Positions 26,467 through 35,899 of a DNA stretch of 64,000 bases are shown piece after piece. The stretch comes from Pseudopedobacter sp965218985. GTDB lineage: Bacteria; Bacteroidota; Bacteroidia; Sphingobacteriales; Sphingobacteriaceae. A program made the translations under genes and the position numbers. The notes below the pieces were generated by a model. The model saw nothing but the letters and a program-made list of their open reading frames with translations, was not told the DNA's origin and ran no database searches. Each line of letters begins with the position of its first letter. The first letter of the stretch is position 1. The stretch lies in NCBI GenBank assembly GCA_965218985.1, contig CBDCMP010000007.1:1736001-1800000 (forward strand). The letters run 5' to 3'.

Positions 26467-27876
26467 ATGAAGATGAAAATTGAAAAAGGTTTAAGAATTT
26501 TATGCGGTGTCCTGCTGATGCTTTCTATGGCATCCTGCAAAAAAGGAGGGAACGGTGAAAAACCCGTGGTGCCCCCACCCACCCCACCTACATACACTGA
26601 CCCTGAGGCTTATGGAACACCGTTTTCCAATGTACCTGATCAAAAGGATATCGTGATGTATGAGGTAAATATCCGTTCCTTCAGCCAGGAAGCTAACTTT
26701 CAGGGCGTGGTGAACCGGTTGGACTCTATAAAAGCCCTCGGCGTGAATGTGATCTGGCTGATGCCTACTTATCCCGTTGGGGTGTTAAAAGCCATTCCAC
26801 CTTTAGGTTCTCCATATGCGGTAAAAGATTATACGGGTGTAAATGCTGAATTCGGAGACCTTACTGCCCTGAGGAATTTGGTAGATAAAGCGCATGAGAA
26901 GCAAATGGCGGTGATATTTGACTGGGTTGCTGATCACACTTCCTGGGATAATGACTGGATCAAAACAAAATCGTGGTATTTGCAGGATGTGTCTGGAAAT
27001 ATAATGAGTCCTCCAGGTACCAATTGGGCAGACGTTGCTGCGCTAAATTACAATAATACGGATATGAAAACGGCTATGCTCCGAGCCATGCGCTATTGGA
27101 TTTTTACAGCCAATATTGACGGATACCGATGTGACTATGCAGATCCTATCCCTACCGAATTCTGGCAAAGCACTATTAGCAATTTAAAATCAATCCCAAA
27201 CAGAAAACTTATTTTTTTGGCAGAGGGCAACAGGAAGGAACAGTTTGTGGCGGGTTTCCAACTGAATTATGCCTTTGATTTTTACAGCACGTTAAAAGAT
27301 GTTTTTGCCGAAAATAAAGCTCCAAGTGCTGTATTTGCTACCCAAACCACCGAGGCTGCAAATTTAAGCAATGGCGGTATGAAATTAAGGTACATTACCA
27401 ACCACGATAAGAATAACGAAGATGGCAGCCCGGTTACGGTTTACAAAAACAAATATGGCAGTGAGGCTGCATTTGCCATAGCTGCTTGTTTAGATGGCGT
27501 CCCCTTGATTTATAACGGACAGGAAGTGGCAACCGATAAAACAATGAGCATCTTTACCCGTGACCCTATCAATTGGTCGGTTAACCCGGATGTGACTGCA
27601 GCCTATAAAAAAATCATTCAATTCAGAGCCTCGCATGAAGCGGTGAAAACAGGAAACATCACTCCTTATTACCATGCAGATGTAGTGGCCTTTAAAAAGA
27701 CTTTACAGGAGAAAAAAGTGCTGGTGCTGGTAAATGTTCATAACAAAACAGTGACCTATGCTATTCCCGCAGAGCTGAAAGGCACATCGTGGATTGACCT
27801 GCAAAATCAGGCAATTAATTTACAGGATCAAATCACGCTTCAACCTTTTGAATACAAATTGCTTTCGGGTTTGTAA
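26467..27876 (+). CDS. Surface lipoprotein GH13 alpha-amylase, SusG-like role
   Basis: 469 aa. Lipoprotein signal (RILCGVLLMLSMASCKKGG), a proline-rich tether (KPVVPPPTPPTYTDP) and a GH13 domain with nucleophile D223 (DGYRCDYAD), acid/base E253 (FLAEGN) and D314 (TNHDKNNE). About 430 residues of catalytic plus beta C-domain and no carbohydrate-binding module. Closely similar to the secreted amylase at 13374 (YGTPF-x-VP-D...D-x-x-MY-x-V-x-IR), so the two are paralogues with different delivery signals. Expected to cut bound starch next to SusCD. Last gene of the operon. Confidence 0.92.
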   Translation: MKMKIEKGLRILCGVLLMLSMASCKKGGNGEKPVVPPPTPPTYTDPEAYGTPFSNVPDQKDIVMYEVNIRSFSQEANFQGVVNRLDSIKALGVNVIWLMPTYPVGVLKAIPPLGSPYAVKDYTGVNAEFGDLTALRNLVDKAHEKQMAVIFDWVADHTSWDNDWIKTKSWYLQDVSGNIMSPPGTNWADVAALNYNNTDMKTAMLRAMRYWIFTANIDGYRCDYADPIPTEFWQSTISNLKSIPNRKLIFLAEGNRKEQFVAGFQLNYAFDFYSTLKDVFAENKAPSAVFATQTTEAANLSNGGMKLRYITNHDKNNEDGSPVTVYKNKYGSEAAFAIAACLDGVPLIYNGQEVATDKTMSIFTRDPINWSVNPDVTAAYKKIIQFRASHEAVKTGNITPYYHADVVAFKKTLQEKKVLVLVNVHNKTVTYAIPAELKGTSWIDLQNQAINLQDQITLQPFEYKLLSGL

Positions 27877-27897
27877 TAATTTAGAAAGTGATTGATT

Positions 27898-27937
27898 GGA
27901 GCCATGTTTCGAAAGAGAGATGGCTTCTTTATTATTG
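27898..27937 (+). terminator. Terminator of the starch operon
   Basis: GAGCCAT...ATGGCTT arms (27899-27905 / 27920-27926) followed by a T-rich stretch, about 20 bp after the last amylase stop. The rest of the 293-bp gap to the next gene shows no supported gene. Confidence 0.55.
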
Positions 27938-28169
27938 TTGCTCATCAGCATGATGCTATTTGTAAAGCTGTCTTAGGATTTGGATTGTTGCTGGCAAAGT
28001 TGAAACCACATTACATTTAACGGATGCGGATGTCATTAAGATCAGTAAAACACTGGTTCAGATTCACTTTAGGCTATTTTGTGATCACCAAACGAAGCGT
28101 GAAATAGATTTTCTGATAAAAATTTTATTCATCATTTTAAAACATCTTCCATCACTGAATGATTATGAT

Positions 28170-28589
28170 ATGATGCAGGATAAAGGAATCATATTATTTG
28201 ATGGCGTTTGCAACCTCTGTAATGCTTTTGTACAAAAAGTCATCAAAGCTGATAAAAAAGATTATTTCCGATTTGCCTCCCTGCAATCAGAAATTGCGCA
28301 GGAACTATTGGCACCCTATCCTGGTGTACAAGATTTAAAAACTGTGGTATTAATAGAAGATGGACGACTTTATACCAAATCTACTGCCGCTTTAAGGATC
28401 AGCAAGCAACTTTCAGGAATTTGGCCAGTATTACAATCAGGTTTTATTTTTCCCCGATTTTTTAGAGATGGCATTTATAATTTCGTTGCCAAAAACCGAC
28501 ACAGATGGTTTGGGAAAAAGGACCAATGCATGGTTCCCTCTTCGGGATTGAAGAATAAATTCTTATCTATTGATATCGTTTCCAAATAA
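28170..28589 (+). CDS. DCC-family thiol-disulfide oxidoreductase-like protein
   Basis: 139 aa. The defining DGVCNLCNAF (D-x-x-C-x-x-C) stands at residues 11-20, followed by the thioredoxin-like strand FRFASLQSEIAQELL, TVVLIEDGRLYTKSTAALRI and RDGIYNFVAKNRHRWFGK, all typical of DUF393. No signal peptide, so cytosolic or peripheral. Biochemical role of the family is poorly established. Not obviously part of the starch operon. Confidence 0.9.
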   Translation: MMQDKGIILFDGVCNLCNAFVQKVIKADKKDYFRFASLQSEIAQELLAPYPGVQDLKTVVLIEDGRLYTKSTAALRISKQLSGIWPVLQSGFIFPRFFRDGIYNFVAKNRHRWFGKKDQCMVPSSGLKNKFLSIDIVSK

Positions 28590-28646
28590 AATCATTGATT
28601 AAGATAGCTGTTTCCTAACTAAAAAATCAAACGGTTTCAGAATTTG

Positions 28647-29996
28647 CTACCTTACCGGCTTCGGAAAAACAATGGCACTTTCATGTCCTTCCGCATCAAC
28701 AGCTTGCAAACCAAAGAAATAATTGTCTTTGGAGTAAGGTAAAGTAATTTGTGTTTCGGTCACATAAATCTTTCTCTCCCAATAGGGGGATATGGTTTCC
28801 CGCATCAGTACATAATAGCCTGCTGGTTTGGCACTTTTAGGTGCTTCCCATTTCAGGGTGGTGTTATTGGTGAGATCGGTAGTAACAATACCCACATTCT
28901 GAGGTGCTGCAGGTGCTTCTGCAATATTGGCCAGCACAGCAAGGTTCATCCTGCATACTTTTTGGATATAACTATAATCAGCGAAATCGGGCAGATCACC
29001 GAAATCTCTTCCATTTTCATTTCTCACGTCCTGATGTTGCCTATCGAAATTCTCATTCATCTCTGTGAAACGAACTGCCGCAAATCCCTCCTGAGAGAAA
29101 GCGGTATGGTCACCTCCACGTAAATAACGGTCTCTTCTATAAATCATCTTTACGTCCAGCTGGTCTACATAACGTTCTGCCACTTCCTTCACATAACGGG
29201 CGAATTCACGGGCCGGGCTATCATTCTCCCCACCAACAGCGATTCTTAACCCTGCTTCCTGTTTGGTCTCTGTGATTGGAACCCCCTCACTGAAGACTCT
29301 CACTGAACGGTTGTCTTTCAAATTCGTCTCCCCACCATAGGTGTTACCTACGATATCATTGGTAATCATCGCCACCACATTCCATTTCTCGTCCCTTGCC
29401 TTTTTAGCTAAATGCGTGGCTCCATATAAACCTTGCTCCTCTCCAACCGCAGCGACAAACATTATGGTAGCACTGTATTTTTGTTTGCTCATCACCCTTG
29501 CCAATTCTAAAGAAACTGCGGTTCCGGAAGCGTCATCTACAGCTCCTGGTGCTTTTGAAACAGCATCATTGGCTTCAGATGCCCTGGAATCATAATGGCC
29601 GGATACGATGAAAATCCGGTCATCTGCAGGGTCTGTTCCCGGTAAAGTAGCAACTACATTTTTTAAAACAGCATCTTTTGTGATCCTTCTTCCATCAGCA
29701 GGTTGGATAAAGGTATCAAATGTGACTTTCAATCTGTCTCCACTCTCCCTGCTGTATTTTTCGAATTCACTTTTAATCCAGTTGCGGGCCGCACCAATTC
29801 CTGAAGTTTTACTCAAAGTATCGCTCAAAGTATGTCTAGTGCCAAAACTCACTAATTTTCTTACATTATCCTCCATATTCTTTGCAGAGACTTCATCCAC
29901 CATTTTTTTGATAGATGGATCCTTTTTTATGATGATGGTTTGTGCAGACAGGTCAGAAAATATAAAAAGAAAGGCTAAAAGTTTTAAGTATTTCAT
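28647..29996 (-). CDS. M28-family zinc peptidase with C-terminal Fn3-like domain
   Basis: 449 aa. Signal peptide MKYLKLLAFLFIFSDLSAQ. M28 fold with metal ligands in order: IVSGHYDSRA, GAVDDASGTAVSLELA, AVGEEQGLYGATHLA, MITNDIVGN and DHTAFSQEGFAAVRFTEMNE. Co-catalytic two-zinc aminopeptidases. The last 90 residues (APQNVGIVTTDLTNNTTLKWEAPKSAKPAGYYVLMRE) form a fibronectin type III-like domain. Exported; likely a periplasmic or secreted aminopeptidase for peptide scavenging. Single gene between convergent and divergent neighbours. Confidence 0.92.
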   Translation of the reverse strand: MKYLKLLAFLFIFSDLSAQTIIIKKDPSIKKMVDEVSAKNMEDNVRKLVSFGTRHTLSDTLSKTSGIGAARNWIKSEFEKYSRESGDRLKVTFDTFIQPADGRRITKDAVLKNVVATLPGTDPADDRIFIVSGHYDSRASEANDAVSKAPGAVDDASGTAVSLELARVMSKQKYSATIMFVAAVGEEQGLYGATHLAKKARDEKWNVVAMITNDIVGNTYGGETNLKDNRSVRVFSEGVPITETKQEAGLRIAVGGENDSPAREFARYVKEVAERYVDQLDVKMIYRRDRYLRGGDHTAFSQEGFAAVRFTEMNENFDRQHQDVRNENGRDFGDLPDFADYSYIQKVCRMNLAVLANIAEAPAAPQNVGIVTTDLTNNTTLKWEAPKSAKPAGYYVLMRETISPYWERKIYVTETQITLPYSKDNYFFGLQAVDAEGHESAIVFPKPVR

Positions 29997-30074
29997 GTGA
30001 TTTTGATTATTGCATTAAGAAAAACCCAATTTCTAAATTTTAAACCAGTTAACAGGTAACAAGTTTGTTCCATA

Positions 30075-31478
30075 TTATGCTAATTCAAAACTTTCGTGAC
30101 GATGAGGAATCTCTATATCTGAATAACCTTCTTTCTTCAGGCTGGTTCTGAAATTATTCTGAGTGTCCGGCTCCCCGTGAACAAGGAATATTTTTTTAAT
30201 TTGGCTTTTATCCTGACAAGCTAAAAAATGCAATAGATCATCCCGGTCACCATGTGCGCTCATTGATTGCAAAGATGCGATTCTGGCATTTACATGGTGC
30301 GGTTCTCCAAAGATGGAGACCGGGTTCACCCCATTTTTTAATCTGCCGGCCAAAGAACCAGGTTCCGCATAACCCACCAGCAAAACGGCGCAGGCAGGAT
30401 CTTCGATATTGTTTTTGATATGATGCTTCACTCTGCCGGCTTCAGCCATTCCACTGGCCGAAATAATGACCATCGGTGAATGATCATCATTTAAAGCTTT
30501 GGATGCATCCGCATCTTCAATGTAACATAAGCCTTTAAAATCAAAGGGATCATCATCTACCTTCATCACTTCCTGTACCTGATCATTGAAATTCCATGGA
30601 TGTGCCTTGATCACCATCGTCGCTTTTTCAGAAAGCGGGCTATCCACATAATATTTTACCGCTGGAAGCTTTCCTTTCAGCTCTAAATTATTTAAGGAAT
30701 ACAGTACTTCCTGTGTTCTGCCCACACTAAAAGCAGGAATGATCAATTTCCCCTTTCGCTCTACACAGGTTTCCTGAATGATCTGCAATAATTTCTCCTC
30801 TGCGGGGTTAGCGTCTTCATGCAAGCTATCTCCATAGGTGGATTCCAGCAGCATATAATCTGCCTGGCGGAAAGTGGAAGGTGCTTTCAGGATCAGGTCT
30901 TTATATCTTCCAACATCTCCGCTGAAAGTGATTTTGGTAAGTTTCTTACTTTCTGTAATATCCAAACTCACCACGGCACTGCCAATGATATGGCCCGCAT
31001 CTGTAAAAGTTAACTTTACGCCTTCACAAATCTGGTAAGCAAGTCTGTATTTTACCTTTTTAAAAAAAGACAGGGCATAAAGTGCATCTTCCTGCGTATA
31101 TAAAGGGGCTATTTCCGGTTTGTTTTTACTGCGCCGGCGCTTGTTTAAATATTTCGCATCAGATTCCTGGATTTTTGCTGAATCCTGTAATAAAATTTTG
31201 CATAAATCATAGGTGGCTGGAGTGGCCAGAATTTCACCCTTGAAACCTTCCGCCACTAATCTCGGGATCAATCCGGAATGATCAATATGCCCATGCGAAA
31301 GAATGAGATAAGCTACGGTTTTGGGCTCAAATCCAAAATGTTTATTCCATTCATCACTTGTTTTTCCGTGACCCTGAAACATCCCACAGTCTAATAAAAT
31401 GCGGGTCCCGTTATTCAACTCGATTAAATGCTTGCTGCCTGTGACTGTTTGCGCAGCTCCATGAAAAGTGATTTTCAT
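30075..31478 (-). CDS. Metallo-beta-lactamase/beta-CASP RNA-processing-type hydrolase
   Basis: 467 aa, no signal peptide. Metallo-beta-lactamase motifs: FHGAAQTVTGSKHLIE, SHGHIDHSGLIPRL (H-x-H-x-D-H), DAGHIIGSAVV and FSGDVGR; beta-CASP domain with LLESTYGDSLHED, PAFSVGRTQEVLY, ISASGMAEAGRVKHH; and the RNA-specificity C-terminal motif VHGEPDTQNNF. Family members cleave or trim RNA in the cytosol. Intact and of normal length. Confidence 0.92.
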   Translation of the reverse strand: MKITFHGAAQTVTGSKHLIELNNGTRILLDCGMFQGHGKTSDEWNKHFGFEPKTVAYLILSHGHIDHSGLIPRLVAEGFKGEILATPATYDLCKILLQDSAKIQESDAKYLNKRRRSKNKPEIAPLYTQEDALYALSFFKKVKYRLAYQICEGVKLTFTDAGHIIGSAVVSLDITESKKLTKITFSGDVGRYKDLILKAPSTFRQADYMLLESTYGDSLHEDANPAEEKLLQIIQETCVERKGKLIIPAFSVGRTQEVLYSLNNLELKGKLPAVKYYVDSPLSEKATMVIKAHPWNFNDQVQEVMKVDDDPFDFKGLCYIEDADASKALNDDHSPMVIISASGMAEAGRVKHHIKNNIEDPACAVLLVGYAEPGSLAGRLKNGVNPVSIFGEPHHVNARIASLQSMSAHGDRDDLLHFLACQDKSQIKKIFLVHGEPDTQNNFRTSLKKEGYSDIEIPHRHESFELA

Positions 31479-31530
31479 CTATAAAGTTTATGCTTACAAT
31501 TTAATAAAATATTCATCATCCTAAAAAACT

Positions 31531-31562
31531 AACTAAATAGTTGTTAAACTAACTTATTAGTT
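31531..31562. promoter_or_regulatory. Paired dyads before blaI, likely BlaI operator
   Basis: AACTA-AA-TAGTT (31531-31542) and AACTAA-CTTA-TTAGTT (31547-31562) are dyads about 18 bp centre to centre, between the divergent hydrolase and blaI genes. They share the half-site AACTA. Self-regulation through such paired dyads is usual for BlaI/MecI regulators. Binding is inferred. Confidence 0.55.
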
Positions 31563-31646
31563 ATATCTTGGCGTAAGCAAATTAATAGGAAATCATTATT
31601 CCTGAGCATCACTGTAAAACAATAAAACAACACATTAAATAAAATT

Positions 31647-32018
31647 ATGGATATCAAAGAATTGACCAGAGCCGAAGAACAAATCATGCAGGTTTTGTGG
31701 GATTTAAAAAAGGGATTTGTAAAAGAGGTGATTGAGCAATTGCCAGAGCCAAAGCCCGCCTACAACACCGTCTCCACCATCATCAGGATTCTGGAGAGCA
31801 AAGGATTTGTTGGCCACACCGCTTTTGGCAAAAGTCATCAATACCACCCTATCATCAGCAAAGAGGAATATAAAAGTTTTGCGACAGACAAACTAATGAA
31901 TGGTTATTTTGAAAACTCGGTGGAAAGCATGTTTTCATTCTTTGTAAAAAAAGAGAAGCTTGATTTAGCTGAAGCCGACGAAATACTGAAACTCATTGAA
32001 AAATTCAAAAATAAATGA
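31647..32018 (+). CDS. BlaI/MecI/CopY-family repressor
   Basis: 123 aa. Winged-helix N-terminus (ELTRAEEQIMQVLWDLKKGFVKEVIEQLPEPKPAYNTVSTIIRILESKGFVGHTAFGKSHQYHPIISKEEY) and a short dimerisation helix with the usual C-terminal EKFKNK. Binds DNA as a dimer and is removed when the paired M56 protein cuts it. Its TGA overlaps the ATG of the blaR1-like gene (ATGA, 32015-32018), so they are coupled. Confidence 0.93.
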   Translation: MDIKELTRAEEQIMQVLWDLKKGFVKEVIEQLPEPKPAYNTVSTIIRILESKGFVGHTAFGKSHQYHPIISKEEYKSFATDKLMNGYFENSVESMFSFFVKKEKLDLAEADEILKLIEKFKNK

Positions 32019-34033
32019 CCATGAACTGGACCAGCTATTTGATTCAAATTAACCTTTACCTGGCATTATTTTATGCTTTTTATTGGCTGTTTCTAAGAAA
32101 GGAGACTTTCTTTAATCTAAACCGGACTTACCTTTTAGGCTCGGCATTATTCTCGGTCACCATCCCCTTAATTAAAGCGCAATGGATCAACCATCTTCTC
32201 TTCACGGAAAAGGTACAACAAAGCTGGACAAATGTTACGGTAGCGATGATGCAGGGATATGCTACCCCGGTTAAGGAAAGTTGGGTTTTAGGGGATTATC
32301 TGACCTTGATTTATTATTCAATGATTTTCATTTTATTCATCAGGTTGATTTATAAACTCGTTAAAATAAAAAGATTATTAAGAGAGGAAAATGCCCGGGA
32401 GGCCTTCTCTTTTTTTCGAAAAATCAGAATAAATAGGGAATTGCCTCAGCAGATGGCCATTGAGAAACATGAGCTGGCTCATGCTAAACAGTTACACTCT
32501 GCTGATGTGCTTTTATTCGAAGCATTGGCCATCCTGAATTGGTTCAATCCAGTGATCTATTTATATAAAATGGCGATCAGGCACATTCATGAATTCATTG
32601 CGGATCAAGAAGTTTTGCGACATGAAACTGATAAACAGGAATATGCGCTGCTGTTGGTCAGTAACAGATTTGGCGTGAATCCGAACACCTTAACCAATAA
32701 TTTTTTCAACCCTTCTATCTTAAAAAGGAGAATCGAAATGATGAACAAAACCAAATCAACCAAAACCGCCATTTTAAAATATGGCTTTTCTGCACCCCTG
32801 TTCTTATTGGCCATGGTGCTTTCTTCTGCTAAAATAAGCGAGAACAAAACGCTGGATAAAATAGCTGACCAAGTGCAGCCTCAAATGCAAATCAGGGAGA
32901 TATTAGTACCAGAAGTAGTACGGAATTTGGTACAAACAAAACAAAAGGAAACAAAAGACGTCAAAAAATTTGACGATGATTTCAGTGCCCTTAAAAAATA
33001 TATAGGAAAAACCATTAGGTATCCTCAAGAGGCCAGAGAAAGTGGAATGATGTCTAAAATCGCCATTCAATTCAAGGTCAATGAATCTGGTAAAATCACC
33101 AATGTAAAAGCCTTAAATACAATGTCTGATTTATTCAATGAAGAAGGAGTGAAAATTATCAGTTCATTTAATGATGAAATAGAAGCAGAACCAGGTTTAT
33201 ACACCATCTTTCTCAGTTTTCAAATTCAGGATTCAAAGGGTCAAAAGCTTGATGCTACCCAAGGATTAGGTCCTATAAAAAATTTTATTGGAGAAGTGTT
33301 AATTGTTGCTTATCCTCCCTCAAACACTTCATTAAATGAAGTCGCTGTGCAAGGTGAGGTCTCCAAAGAGGATAATAATGATCAGGTGTTTACAAATGTT
33401 GATTACCTTCCTTCATTTCCCGGAGGTCTCGAAGCATTCGGGAAATTTTTGTCAGGAAATATTAAGTATCCAAAAACCGCTAAGGTCAATAACATTCAGG
33501 GACGAGTGTATTGTAATTTTGTTGTTGAGAAGGATGGAAGTTTAAGAGACATTAAAGTGGTTAGAGGGATAGGGGGTGGCTGTGATGAGGAAGCGGTGAG
33601 GGTGCTGGCCATATCTCCAAAATGGAATCCGGGCCTTCGAAATGGAGAAAAGGTAAGGGTAAGCTATACGATTCCTGTCTTTTTCCAACTGGATAAAAAA
33701 GAAGCAAAAGGCATCGGAAAAATTCAAAATGAAGATGATGAAAAGGCTTACGTAAACATCAAAAATACGGACGGTTCTGGGTTTGAACTAAACCTAAGTG
33801 ACAGCTTAAAGTTCAACTCCAATCTAATGAGGTTGAAAACACCAAATAAAAGTAAAAATCCCTTGCCTAAGCTATACCTTGATGGAAAGGAGGTTTCACA
33901 GTCCGAATTGGAGTTGATCAAACCTTCTGATATAGCCTCTGTGAATGTTTTAAAATCCGAAACCGCAATTAAAACCTATGGTTTGAAAGGCAAAAATGGT
34001 GTTGTCCTGATCACTACCAAAAAGAAAGAATAA
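32015..34033 (+). CDS. BlaR1-like M56 metallopeptidase with TonB C-terminal domains
   Basis: 672 aa. N-terminal M56 part (about 1-280) with several membrane segments, zinc motif HELAH (EKHELAHAKQLHSAD) and downstream Glu region (HIHEFIADQEVL). The periplasmic remainder is not a penicillin-binding domain but two TonB C-terminal domains (about 325-410, YIGKTIRYPQEARESG; about 465-560, FPGGLEAFGKFLSGNIKYPKTAKVNNIQGRVYCNFVV) and a tail resembling the plug of SusC receptors (SDIASVNVLKSETAIKTYGLKGKNGVVLITTKK). The loop before HELAH is shorter than usual. Probably senses an envelope signal and cleaves the BlaI partner; the signal is unknown. Confidence 0.88.
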   Translation: MTMNWTSYLIQINLYLALFYAFYWLFLRKETFFNLNRTYLLGSALFSVTIPLIKAQWINHLLFTEKVQQSWTNVTVAMMQGYATPVKESWVLGDYLTLIYYSMIFILFIRLIYKLVKIKRLLREENAREAFSFFRKIRINRELPQQMAIEKHELAHAKQLHSADVLLFEALAILNWFNPVIYLYKMAIRHIHEFIADQEVLRHETDKQEYALLLVSNRFGVNPNTLTNNFFNPSILKRRIEMMNKTKSTKTAILKYGFSAPLFLLAMVLSSAKISENKTLDKIADQVQPQMQIREILVPEVVRNLVQTKQKETKDVKKFDDDFSALKKYIGKTIRYPQEARESGMMSKIAIQFKVNESGKITNVKALNTMSDLFNEEGVKIISSFNDEIEAEPGLYTIFLSFQIQDSKGQKLDATQGLGPIKNFIGEVLIVAYPPSNTSLNEVAVQGEVSKEDNNDQVFTNVDYLPSFPGGLEAFGKFLSGNIKYPKTAKVNNIQGRVYCNFVVEKDGSLRDIKVVRGIGGGCDEEAVRVLAISPKWNPGLRNGEKVRVSYTIPVFFQLDKKEAKGIGKIQNEDDEKAYVNIKNTDGSGFELNLSDSLKFNSNLMRLKTPNKSKNPLPKLYLDGKEVSQSELELIKPSDIASVNVLKSETAIKTYGLKGKNGVVLITTKKKE

Positions 34034-34082
34034 TTTTTCGAAATCAACCTACAAAGAGGAGGCGGTTTTAACCGGCTTTTGT

Positions 34083-35789
34083 TTATTCTCCAACTTGGGC
34101 ATTTACCTGTCCGGGTTTTCCAATCACTTTATAATCGCCCACTCCTTTCAATACAGATGCTAAAAGTGGTTTATCTTTGATGATATCCGCCGCTTTCTTC
34201 AGCTCCATATCATACTGAAAAGCCTGCTCTGCTTTACCCTTTTCAAAATAATAACGCCGGGTGATCTCCCCTTCCAATACTTTTTTGATCTCTGATTTGA
34301 ATTGGACCAGATCGTTCTTCTTATTATGAAACACCTTTGCTTTGAGGTTGTCATATTCACTTTTAATCTCGGCAAATTTTTTGTCCTTTTCAGCATCTTG
34401 TTTTAAATCAGCAAGCGTCTGCTCTGTCGTGGTCTGATAATTATAATCCTTATCGCTCAGATAATTCACGAAGTTTTGGTATTCCGCATCGCTCAGCTGA
34501 AAATCCTTGGCTGGAGCGATGGACAGATGCTTTTTCACAAACTCAGTGGCATAATCAAAAATGAAGAACTTACCAACCAGCACCTGAGTGATCTGATGGT
34601 ATTTATAAGGATCCAAATATACATCAGGATAGATGCCACTACCATCATAAACTGATCGCCCTCCTTTGGTTTTATAGACGGTCATTAAAGAATCGGCCAC
34701 TTTATCCACAGAACCATCCTCATTTCTATGGGTATAATCTAAAGCCTGAATGCATCTGCCGGAAGGCGTATAGTACTTGGCGACAGTAATTTTGACCAAG
34801 CTATTATAAGGCAGATTGAAAGTTTGCTGCACCAGCCCTTTTCCGAAACTGCGCTGACCAACGATGACCGCCCTGTCTAAATCCTGTAAAGAACCAGCCA
34901 CAATCTCTGATGCGGAAGCCGAACGACTATTCACTAAAACTACTAAAGGGATATCAGGATCCAGCGGACTCAGGTAGGTTTTATAGGTAATCGTTTTCTC
35001 CGGGTTCTTTCCTTTTTGGATCACCACTTCCACATCACGGTTCACAAACAAATTCACAATTTTAACGGCCTCCTGTAAAATTCCGCCCCCATTATATCTT
35101 AAATCCAGCACCACACCAGCAGGATGATTACTTTCTATATCCACCAGTGCATCCTTTACCTCTTGTGCAGAATTCTCTAAGAATTTATCCAGTTTGATGT
35201 ATCCGATATTCCCCTCCACAATTCCATGATAAGTTACATTTGGCTGGCTGATCTCTGCCCTGTTCAGTAATTTATCAATGTGTTTTCCGTCCCTTTCCAC
35301 CACAATCTTCAACGGAGTCTCTTTTGGACCTTTCAAGAGCAGACTTACCTGTTCATTGGTTTTTCCTTTTAAAACTTCACCATTTATGGAGATCACTTCA
35401 TCACCCGCCCGTATGTCAGCTTTTTGAGCTGGATAACCTTCAAAAGGATCTGAGATGAAAACTCTTCCGTCCCGATGAATTACACCTGCACCGATGCCTC
35501 CATATTGTGTGCTCACGTATTTCATCTTATAATCCTCAATTTCCGATTCAGGAACAAATTCGGTGTAAGGATCCAGGTTCTCCAGCATCGCATCAATTCC
35601 TGTGCGCATGAGCTTAGAAGTGTTCACTTCATCCACATAACTGATGTTCAGTTCTTTATATACAGAAGCAAAGATGTCCAGGTTTTTGGATATTTGAAAA
35701 AGATCTTCGCGGAACGAGAAGGTGAGCGTTGCGAAAGCAAGGAGTGCAATACCCACATTGAGCTTTCTATTCCTTTTAAAAAAATTCAT
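34083..35789 (-). CDS. S41-family C-terminal processing protease
   Basis: 568 aa. N-terminal hydrophobic segment (KLNVGIALLAFATLTFSF), a helical N-domain, a PDZ domain (GGIGAGVIHRDGRVFISDPFEGYPAQKADIRAGDEVISINGE, about 95-175), then the S41 core with catalytic Ser in NSRSASASEIVAGSLQDLDRAVIVGQRSFGKGLVQ, where the Lys lies about 25 residues after the Ser. Ends in a charged helical extension. Cleaves proteins at their C-termini in the periplasm. Normal length for the tail-specific-protease group in this phylum. Confidence 0.94.
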   Translation of the reverse strand: MNFFKRNRKLNVGIALLAFATLTFSFREDLFQISKNLDIFASVYKELNISYVDEVNTSKLMRTGIDAMLENLDPYTEFVPESEIEDYKMKYVSTQYGGIGAGVIHRDGRVFISDPFEGYPAQKADIRAGDEVISINGEVLKGKTNEQVSLLLKGPKETPLKIVVERDGKHIDKLLNRAEISQPNVTYHGIVEGNIGYIKLDKFLENSAQEVKDALVDIESNHPAGVVLDLRYNGGGILQEAVKIVNLFVNRDVEVVIQKGKNPEKTITYKTYLSPLDPDIPLVVLVNSRSASASEIVAGSLQDLDRAVIVGQRSFGKGLVQQTFNLPYNSLVKITVAKYYTPSGRCIQALDYTHRNEDGSVDKVADSLMTVYKTKGGRSVYDGSGIYPDVYLDPYKYHQITQVLVGKFFIFDYATEFVKKHLSIAPAKDFQLSDAEYQNFVNYLSDKDYNYQTTTEQTLADLKQDAEKDKKFAEIKSEYDNLKAKVFHNKKNDLVQFKSEIKKVLEGEITRRYYFEKGKAEQAFQYDMELKKAADIIKDKPLLASVLKGVGDYKVIGKPGQVNAQVGE

Positions 35790-35856
35790 CGGCGTACCAT
35801 TTAATCTTAAATGTACAAAATTGAAAGATATTGTGTGAATCTGAGATGATTATAAA

Positions 35857-35882
35857 TAAAAAAAGACCTTGGCTGGTCTTTT
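35857..35882 (-). terminator. Hairpin terminator after the CsbD-like gene
   Basis: AAAAGACC (35861-35868) pairs with GGTCTTTT (35875-35882) around a 6-nt loop; on the minus strand it is followed by a T run. Lies just past the stop of the CsbD-like gene and before the start of the S41 gene. Confidence 0.7.
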
Positions 35883-35899
35883 AAATATTTTGCAGGGGA

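Noticed and set aside
27950..28165. Open stretch before the DCC gene (VETTLHLTDADVIKISKTLV...)
   Set aside because: Open frame without a start codon or recognised family; could be a remnant, but nothing supports a specific gene.
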